Source: JAAEEP01 sp035529155
Lineage (GTDB): Archaea; Thermoplasmatota; Thermoplasmata; Methanomassiliicoccales; JAAEEP01
Assembly: GCA_035529155.1 (NCBI GenBank)
Contig: DATKXF010000075.1
Coordinates: forward strand, 1-9,003
Length of the DNA stretch: 9,003 nt
Direction of reading: 5' to 3'
How positions within the stretch are numbered: the stretch's first letter is position 1; every line of letters starts with the position of its first letter. Below the pieces are notes generated by a model that ran no database searches, was not told where the DNA came from, and worked only from the letters and a program-made list of their open reading frames with translations. Below are positions 1-4,240 of the stretch, piece after piece. The position numbers and the translations under genes are program-made.

Positions 1-30
1 TATTTCTCTGGCTTGTTTAAGATGGAGGGC

Positions 31-41
31 AAAGTTTAAAA
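31..41 (+). promoter_or_regulatory. BRE/TATA-like promoter of the tRNA-Arg gene
   Basis: A purine-rich BRE-like AAAG (31-34) is followed by the TATA-like TTTAAAA (35-41). The centre of the box lies about 28 bases before the first base of the tRNA at 67, the usual archaeal spacing to a start at or just before the tRNA 5' end. I see no gene in bases 1-66 apart from this promoter. The call rests on position and composition only. Confidence 0.5.
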
Positions 42-105
42 GGAAATCGAACATCGCAATCTAGGCGGGCCTGTGGTGTAGCTTGGATATCACAGAGGCC
101 TCCGG

Positions 106-126
106 CAGTTCCTCGTAACTGGGGAA
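106..126 (+). other. tRNA intron 1, canonical position 37/38
   Basis: This 21-base intron sits after G37. It forms a textbook bulge-helix-bulge: the anticodon stem, a four-pair central helix (100-103 CTCC with 121-124 GGGG, one G-U), a 5' bulge at 104-106 and a 3' bulge at 125-127. An inner helix AGTT (107-110) with AACT (117-120) closes a six-base loop. Cutting after the second base of each bulge leaves exactly 106-126 as intron and restores a seven-base anticodon loop. Confidence 0.9.
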
Positions 127-147
127 AGCCTCAGACCCGGGTTCAAA

Positions 148-170
148 ATCCCTGATGAGGGGTATGAAAA
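148..170 (+). other. tRNA intron 2, T-loop position 59/60
   Basis: This 23-base insertion lies in the T-loop. The central helix is TTCA (142-145) with TGAA (165-168), four Watson-Crick pairs stacked on the T-stem. The 5' bulge is AAA (146-148) and the 3' bulge AAT (169-171). The inner helix TCCC (149-152) with GGG-T-A (160-164) carries one bulged T. Cutting after the second base of each bulge rebuilds the T-loop TTCAAAT. The octamer AAAATCCC occurs at 145-152 and 167-174, flanking the insertion, so sequence alone leaves the boundary ambiguous; the fold fixes it. Non-canonical introns of this kind are common in Thermoproteales and rare in euryarchaea. Confidence 0.75.
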
Positions 171-192
171 TCCCGACAGGCCCGCTCTCTCC

Positions 193-221
193 CCTCATCG
201 TTTTGATGGGAGCAACTTTTT
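193..221 (+). terminator. Possible terminator after the tRNA gene
   Basis: A weak hairpin (CC and CATC at 193-199 with GATG-GG at 205-210, T195 bulged, GTTTT loop) is followed by a run of five Ts (217-221). Archaeal terminators rely mainly on the T-run, so the run is the stronger evidence. Read-through into the gene at 252 is possible, because no good separate promoter with the right spacing is seen between them. Confidence 0.4.
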
Positions 222-239
222 GGGCAGAGGTTTTATCGC

Positions 240-249
240 GGAGGTGATC
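240..249 (+). promoter_or_regulatory. Full-length Shine-Dalgarno site for the DGC gene
   Basis: GGAGGTGATC matches the anti-Shine-Dalgarno sequence of archaeal 16S rRNA over ten bases. The GGAGG core ends seven bases before TTG at 252 and decides that TTG is the start: no ATG lies nearby in frame, and the GTG inside the site is out of frame. Confidence 0.75.
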
Positions 250-251
250 GA

Positions 252-656
252 TTGGCTAAGAGGTGCAAGAGCTTGATCGAGGTGCAGAGTGGTGCAAAGT
301 GCACATGCGGTGGAAGCCCGGTTATCATCCTGGCCTGCAGCGGAGCATCAAATGTCGGCCAGCTGGCAAATGAAGTCGCAAGGCGGCTCTCCAATGGGGA
401 TAGTTATAAGATGTCCTGTCTGGCTGGAATAGGGGCACATGTACCCACCATCGTCGAGACGGCCAAGGCTGCCCGGAAAGTAGTGGTGATCGATGGTTGC
501 CCAGTCGCTTGTGGCAAAAAGGCCGCCGATCTTTCTGGAGTGAAAATACAGGATCACTTCATAATCACAGAACTGGGCATCAAGAAGAGCTACGACCTAG
601 ATATCGATGCTGATACCGTATCGCACATTACGGATAGAATCAGGTCAAGTCTATGA
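252..656 (+). CDS. DGC-domain cysteine-rich putative zinc-binding protein
   Basis: This small soluble protein of 134 residues resembles the DGC-domain family (putative zinc-binding proteins). The hallmark DGCPVACGKK lies at residues 81-90. Other features are an ACSG motif around Cys29, a further Cys56 followed by a Gly-rich turn (AGIGA), and an N-terminal cluster Cys5, Cys17 and Cys19. Seven cysteines in such a short protein suggest metal binding or thiol chemistry. There is no signal peptide or membrane segment. The reaction is unknown. Family members often sit near arsenic-resistance, thioredoxin or AhpD-like genes, and here an AhpD-like gene and an ACR3 arsenite permease follow, so a role in metalloid or redox stress is a reasonable inference. 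The start is TTG, chosen because a perfect Shine-Dalgarno site ends just upstream. The gene could be co-transcribed with the tRNA upstream and the small gene 59 bases downstream. Confidence 0.8.
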   Translation: MAKRCKSLIEVQSGAKCTCGGSPVIILACSGASNVGQLANEVARRLSNGDSYKMSCLAGIGAHVPTIVETAKAARKVVVIDGCPVACGKKAADLSGVKIQDHFIITELGIKKSYDLDIDADTVSHITDRIRSSL

Positions 657-715
657 GCGCCGGTATATGAGAAGGGCACGACCCAGGGTTTTAAAATCGT
701 ATGATAGGTGATTTT

Positions 716-925
716 ATGGATCCAGTAGTGAAAGAGTTGGTCGCTATCGCAGCATCGGTAGCAGGTAGATGTCAACCATGCCTTCGCCATCATCTGGAAA
801 AAGCGAAGCAGCTGGGAATAACCAAACAGCAGGTGGAAGAGGCAATCGATGTCGGGAGAAAGGTGAATTCCGTGGGCGGTGACAGGATGTGGGAGTTCTC
901 CCTGGACCTCATCAAAGATTGGTAG
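716..925 (+). CDS. Short AhpD-like / carboxymuconolactone decarboxylase family protein
   Basis: This 69-residue helical protein carries the AhpD-type redox motif C19-Q-P-C22-x3-H26 near its N-terminus, followed by a helix with the familiar ITKQQVEEAI pattern. Members of this family act as CxxC disulfide reductases or peroxidatic partners (AhpD type), or as decarboxylases without the CxxC. The pair of cysteines here favours a redox role. It is near the short end for the family and corresponds to a single core repeat, so it presumably works as an oligomer. The start at 716 is preferred over the in-frame ATG at 701 because AGGTGA at 706-711 is a Shine-Dalgarno site four bases before it. A TATA-like TTTTAAAA at 690-697 would put a transcript start close to the ATG, so a separate promoter is possible. 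The substrate is unknown; the context suggests thiol or metalloid stress. Confidence 0.82.
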   Translation: MDPVVKELVAIAASVAGRCQPCLRHHLEKAKQLGITKQQVEEAIDVGRKVNSVGGDRMWEFSLDLIKDW

Positions 926-958
926 CTGCAATCGATGATGATCTCGTGAATTGACTCC

Positions 959-970
959 TCTTTTAAAAGA
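959..970. terminator. Palindromic T-run/A-run between convergent genes
   Basis: TCTTTTAAAAGA is a perfect 12-base palindrome in the 93-base gap between the stops of the AhpD-like gene (plus) and the permease (minus). It gives a four-T run on each strand, and on the minus strand further T-rich tracts lie nearer the permease stop. A two-way termination site is plausible; it could also be chance, or a TATA-like box with no gene behind it. I see no gene in this gap. Confidence 0.3.
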
Positions 971-1018
971 TTCAGATATTGATGAGAATAAAATGGGGAT
1001 AAAGGAAAGGGTTTCAAT

Positions 1019-2143
1019 TTAGGATTCTTTCCCTGCTGCCGCATCCACTATAACCTTGTCGTTAGAATCGTAGTACTTCCTGCGGAACCAGAATGCCACG
1101 CTGACCAGGCTTATCAGCACCGGCACTTCAATGAGCGGTCCGATGACAGCGGCAAAAGCCACCCCAGAGGATATGCCAAATATGGCAATCGCAACCGCGA
1201 TGGCCAGTTCGAAGTTGTTGCTTGCTGCGGTGAAGGTCTGGGCCACGGCATGGGGGTAATCGAACTTCAATCGGATCGACAGGTAGAATGACAGGAAGAA
1301 CATGACCAGGAAGTATACCAGAAGTGGCATGGCTATTCTCAGCACGTCAATTGGAAGCTCGAGTATGTACTCCCCCTTCAGAGAGAACATCACCACGATG
1401 GTGAAAAGAAGGGCCAATAGCGAGACCTTTCCCAGCTTTGACATGAACTTCTTGTCGTACCATTCCTCCCCCTTTCTTGGTAAAAGAATGTATCTTGTCA
1501 ATATGCCCGCGACGAATGGAATTCCAAGATAGATCAGGACGGAGACCGCCACGTCCCATATCGATATCTGGACCGGGACACCGGAGCCTGGCGCTATTGC
1601 CTCAGATAGGACGAATATCAAGAAGTATGCGTAGAACGAGTACAGAAGTATCTGGAATATCGAGTTGAGTGCGACAAGGACGGCCGCATATTCTGAATCT
1701 CCCTTTGCCAGCTGGTTCCACACCAGTACCATCGCGATGCATCTCGCTATTCCGGTGAGGATCAAACCTATGCGATATTCGGGAAGGTCCGGAAGGAAAA
1801 TCCAGGCTAACGCGAACATCAGCATTGGCCCTACCAAATAGTTGAGGATCAGTGATGTCGCGAACATCTTCCTGGACTCGGGCCTTCGAGTCATTTGGGA
1901 CAGTTTCTCGTACTTCACCTTGGCCAGCGGTGGGTACATCATGAGAATCAAGCCCACCGCAATGGGGATTGAGGTTGTGCCAATGCTCAAAGATTCGAGC
2001 CAGTCTGCGATTCCGGGGACCAGAGCACCGATTCCTATGCCAATGAACATGGCCAAGAAGATCCAAAGTGTCAGGAACCGGTTCAAGAATGAGAGCCTAC
2101 TAGTGACCTTAGTTTCCATTGAATCCATTCTCCAATGAGCCAT
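1019..2143 (-). CDS. acr3: ACR3-family arsenite efflux permease
   Basis: This integral membrane protein of about 374 residues has some ten hydrophobic segments, as expected for ACR3 of the bile/arsenite/riboflavin transporter superfamily. It exports trivalent arsenite using the proton gradient. The conserved cysteine lies in GIARCIAMVLVWN (Cys135), and the conserved acidic residue in SNNFELAIAVAIA (Glu312). Their spacing matches the Cys and Glu known to be essential in bacterial Acr3. Both are inside membrane segments. The C-terminal tail is short and charged. The first ATG (2141-2143) has no Shine-Dalgarno site and would be nearly leaderless from the predicted transcript start. GGAG at 2130-2133 lies ten bases before Met9 (2117-2119), which gives an alternative start at METKVTSRLS. 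The gene is divergent from the aconitase X operon, with an inverted-repeat operator over its probable transcript start. No arsR or arsenate reductase gene is in the window. Confidence 0.93.
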   Translation of the reverse strand: MAHWRMDSMETKVTSRLSFLNRFLTLWIFLAMFIGIGIGALVPGIADWLESLSIGTTSIPIAVGLILMMYPPLAKVKYEKLSQMTRRPESRKMFATSLILNYLVGPMLMFALAWIFLPDLPEYRIGLILTGIARCIAMVLVWNQLAKGDSEYAAVLVALNSIFQILLYSFYAYFLIFVLSEAIAPGSGVPVQISIWDVAVSVLIYLGIPFVAGILTRYILLPRKGEEWYDKKFMSKLGKVSLLALLFTIVVMFSLKGEYILELPIDVLRIAMPLLVYFLVMFFLSFYLSIRLKFDYPHAVAQTFTAASNNFELAIAVAIAIFGISSGVAFAAVIGPLIEVPVLISLVSVAFWFRRKYYDSNDKVIVDAAAGKES

Positions 2144-2152
2144 TGAATGAAG

Positions 2153-2172
2153 ATTTCAACTATTCTTGAAAT
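2153..2172. promoter_or_regulatory. Operator 1: inverted repeat over the acr3 start region
   Basis: ATTTCAA (2153-2159), six bases, then TTGAAAT (2166-2172) form a perfect 7-base inverted repeat. It falls about 25 bases from the TATA segment on the minus-strand side, where the acr3 transcript should start, so a bound protein would block initiation. The TCAA-N6-TTGA core resembles operators known for ArsR-type repressors; assigning it to ArsR is inference. Confidence 0.7.
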
Positions 2173-2173
2173 G

Positions 2174-2190
2174 ATATATGGATATTTAAC
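2174..2190. promoter_or_regulatory. Shared AT-rich TATA segment of the divergent promoters
   Basis: GATATATGGATATTTAA holds TATA-like sequences readable on both strands: ATATTTAA or GATATATG for the plus strand, TTAAATAT or CATATATC for the minus strand. Counting 25 bases each way gives starts near 2202-2211 (plus) and 2153-2160 (minus), both inside the flanking inverted repeats. Which box serves which direction cannot be told from sequence. Confidence 0.55.
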
Positions 2191-2194
2191 CATT

Positions 2195-2220
2195 GGGATT
2201 TCAAATGAAATTGAAATCCC
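2195..2220. promoter_or_regulatory. Operator 2: perfect 10-base inverted repeat upstream of aconitase X
   Basis: GGGATTTCAA (2195-2204), six bases, then TTGAAATCCC (2211-2220) form a perfect 10-base inverted repeat. Its inner part (2198-2217) is identical in half-sites and spacer length to operator 1; the two centres are 45 bases apart. It covers the predicted start of the plus-strand transcript. An in-frame ATG at 2205 lies in its spacer, which argues against using that ATG as the start of the aconitase X protein. Confidence 0.75.
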
Positions 2221-2297
2221 TAAATCCTGAGTTGATGCCTCTGAATTCCATGCCAGCAGCAAAGGGTTATTACTACATTCCTCCCTTTTGGGGTCCG

Positions 2298-3467
2298 ATG
2301 TTTCTAACGAGACATGAGGAGCGCATACTCGACGGCGAAGAGGGTTTAGGTCAGCAGAAGGCCATGGAGATCCTGACGGCATTGGGCAAGATATTCGATG
2401 CCGAGAAGCTCATCCCCATAAATTCTGCCCATCTATCTGGGGTATCCTACAAGACAATTGGCGAGGGAGGACTTCAGTTCTTGGATTCTCTCAAAGGCGA
2501 GGCCCAGGTCCGTGTCAAGACCACACTGAACCCCGCGGGAATGGACCTCGAGAGATGGAGGGACATGGGAGTCAATCCCCACTTCGCCGATAGGCAGATC
2601 GCGATCATCGATTCCTATCGCAGCCTTGGAGTTCAAACATGCTGCACCTGCACACCGTACCTTCACCACAATGTACCAAGATTGGGTGAGCACGTGGCCT
2701 GGGCAGAGTCGAATGCCCTGTCTTTTGTGAACTCCGTGATCGGAGCCAGGACCAATCGGGAGGGCGGCCCGGGCGCTTTGGCTGCCGCGATCATCGGAAA
2801 GACGCCTTTGTATGGTCTTCACCTGGAAGAGAACCGTCATCCCAGTGTGATCGTGGAAGCTGACATAGGGGACGATATGCTCTCCCATTCCCTGCTGGGT
2901 CAGGTTGTTGGGAAGAAGCTGGGTAACGCGGTTCCCTACTTCCGAGGCATCGACCCCGATATCGACCGTCTGAAGACAATGGCGGCAGCCATGGCGGCGG
3001 CGGGGGCTATTGCCCTTTTTCATGTAGAAGGAGTCACCCCCATGGATCTTGAGTACGAGCTGAATGATCTCGAGAGGATTGAGGTAGACTTTTCAGACAT
3101 AGAGGAGGCGAAGGAATCCCTGACCTCCGGAAAGGAGCCGGACCTCATTGCACTGGGCTGTCCCCATCTTTCGGAGGTCGAGATGAGAGAGATCGCCACT
3201 CTTCTCGAAACGAGAGAGAGGAAGAGAGATATCGAGGTCTGGTTCTGCACTAACCGCAGGGTGAAGGAGCTTTGCCCTCGAGAGGTTGCTACCTTGGAGA
3301 AGTTCGGGAAGGTAGTATGTGACACCTGCATGGTGGTGGCCCCAATAGAGGATCATCACGAATGCACTGGCACAAATTCTGCAAAGGCCTGCAATTACCT
3401 TCCTGGGCTGTGCTCCCAGAAGGTAGTTTGCGATACCACAAAAGGCTTGCTGGAGCTGATATCATGA
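2298..3467 (+). CDS. Aconitase X large subunit (phosphomevalonate dehydratase large subunit)
   Basis: Together with the small subunit this enzyme should dehydrate 5-phosphomevalonate to trans-anhydromevalonate 5-phosphate, the step that defines the archaeal mevalonate pathway. Family landmarks are clear: LTRHEERIL at the N-terminus, SAHLSGVSYKTIGEGG, TLNPAGMDLERW, the cysteine cluster CCTCTPYLHHN, GARTNREGGPGALAAAIIGKTP, and the C-terminal CPHLSEVEM, WFCTNRRVKELCPREV and KVVCDTCMVVAP blocks. The last blocks are rich in cysteines that can ligate the iron-sulfur cluster. The reading frame is open from 2193, with ATGs at 2205, 2235, 2250 and 2298. The start at 2298 gives 389 residues, the usual family length, and begins just before the conserved LTR; the upstream stretch covers operator 2 and the predicted transcript start. 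A weak GGGGT (2290-2294) precedes 2298, so the start is not certain. The stop overlaps the next gene's ATG by four bases (ATGA), so the two subunits are translationally coupled. Confidence 0.92.
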   Translation: MFLTRHEERILDGEEGLGQQKAMEILTALGKIFDAEKLIPINSAHLSGVSYKTIGEGGLQFLDSLKGEAQVRVKTTLNPAGMDLERWRDMGVNPHFADRQIAIIDSYRSLGVQTCCTCTPYLHHNVPRLGEHVAWAESNALSFVNSVIGARTNREGGPGALAAAIIGKTPLYGLHLEENRHPSVIVEADIGDDMLSHSLLGQVVGKKLGNAVPYFRGIDPDIDRLKTMAAAMAAAGAIALFHVEGVTPMDLEYELNDLERIEVDFSDIEEAKESLTSGKEPDLIALGCPHLSEVEMREIATLLETRERKRDIEVWFCTNRRVKELCPREVATLEKFGKVVCDTCMVVAPIEDHHECTGTNSAKACNYLPGLCSQKVVCDTTKGLLELIS

Positions 3468-4240
3468 TCCTCGAAGGCAGGGGTATATCTCCAGGTAAGG
3501 CTGAGGGAACAGCACTCGTCTTGGAAGAGGCATTCAGCTTCCTAGGGGGTGTGGTTCCATCGAGCGGAAAGCTTACCATCGACTGTCATGACGAGAGCAT
3601 TTCGGGTAGGATACTGGTATTCCCCATGGGCCGAGGGAGCACCGTTGGTTCGTACGTGATGTTGGATCTAAAGATTGGAGGGAATTCCCCATTGGCCATC
3701 ATCAACACCCTGGCCGAGCCCATAGTTGCCACCGGAGCGGTAATGGCTAAGATACCCATGGTGGATGGCATCGACATCTCGCTCATCAGAACAGGAGATC
3801 ATGTAAGGGTGGATGCCGATTCCGGTAAGATCGAGATCCCAAACCTGAAGCCTGTCCATGTCGTGACCAGCATTCTGAGGAATCAGCAGAGAGTCCTAAT
3901 ACTTCAGAGAAGCGATAATGTCGGTTCCTGCCAGGGAATGTGGGCAGGCATATCTGGTTACCTCGAGATCGGGGAGACTGCAGAACAGGCTGCATTCCGA
4001 GAGGTTTCGGAAGAGGCTGGCATAGATGACCCTCGGCTGGTCAGGTGGGGGGACCCGATAGCTGTTAGGAATGAAGAGAGGGTATGGATCGTACATCCAT
4101 TCCTTTTCGAGGTAGAGAAAAGGGAGATAGTCACGGATTGGGAGCACGTTGACAGTGCCTGGATATCTCCGATTGAGCTGAGGGATTATCCAGCGGTTCC
4201 CGGACTCGATGAAGTCTTCAGAAGGCTGAACCTTCTCTAG
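3464..4240 (+). CDS. Aconitase X small subunit (DUF126) fused to a Nudix hydrolase
   Basis: This protein has 258 residues in two domains. Residues 1-127 are a complete aconitase X small subunit: ISPGKAEG, then GRILVFPMGRGSTVGSY with the conserved Ser in GRGST, then the NSPLAIINTLAEPIVATGAV and GDHVRVDADSGKIEI blocks. This domain normally stands alone at about 130 residues. Residues 131-258 are a Nudix domain with an intact 23-residue Nudix box at 165-187 (G-x5-E-x7-REVSEEAGI), including both glutamates that bind the metal. The box maps to 3956-4024. The linker is only a few residues and the frame is uninterrupted. ATG at 3464 overlaps the large subunit's stop as ATGA, with GGAG at 3452-3455 as ribosome binding site. 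The same frame is open from an ATG at 3362, but that lies inside the large-subunit gene. The dehydratase role is well supported. The Nudix substrate is unknown; isoprenoid diphosphates or mevalonate diphosphate are guesses from context. The stop codon shares CTAG with the convergent ileS stop. Confidence 0.92.
   Translation: MILEGRGISPGKAEGTALVLEEAFSFLGGVVPSSGKLTIDCHDESISGRILVFPMGRGSTVGSYVMLDLKIGGNSPLAIINTLAEPIVATGAVMAKIPMVDGIDISLIRTGDHVRVDADSGKIEIPNLKPVHVVTSILRNQQRVLILQRSDNVGSCQGMWAGISGYLEIGETAEQAAFREVSEEAGIDDPRLVRWGDPIAVRNEERVWIVHPFLFEVEKREIVTDWEHVDSAWISPIELRDYPAVPGLDEVFRRLNLL

Larger units (their letters stand above)
67..184 (+). tRNA. tRNA-Arg (anticodon CCG) with two introns
   Basis: The acceptor strands GGGCCTG (67-73) and CAGGCCC (177-183) pair perfectly, with G184 as discriminator and no encoded CCA. 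The D-arm (76-93) has three pairs, G18-G19 (85-86) and A20 (87), an arginine identity base. The anticodon stem is GAGGC (95-99) with GCCTC (128-132). The loop C-T-CCG-G (100-105) continues at A127 after an intron, giving anticodon CCG (102-104), which reads CGG. The T-stem (137-141 with 172-176) has four pairs and a C-A mismatch at 49-65. The T-loop becomes the consensus TTCAAAT only after a second insertion (148-170) is removed. The mature tRNA would be 74 bases before CCA addition. G15 (81) and C48 (136) can form the Levitt pair. The 5' half is unambiguous; the two-intron reading is supported by a bulge-helix-bulge fold at each site. Confidence 0.88.

Noticed and set aside
139..176. Reading the T-arm as GGG-loop-CCC at 139-152 with no second intron
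   Set aside because: That gives an eight-base loop and leaves 24 unexplained bases before the acceptor strand at 177. The intron reading restores a seven-base consensus loop and joins the T-stem directly to the acceptor stem.
3362..3463. Possible earlier start of the DUF126-Nudix gene at ATG 3362
   Set aside because: This stretch lies inside the aconitase X large-subunit gene, whose conserved C-terminal cysteine blocks cover it. The ATGA overlap at 3464-3467 with GGAG upstream gives a clear start that coincides with the first residues of the DUF126 domain.
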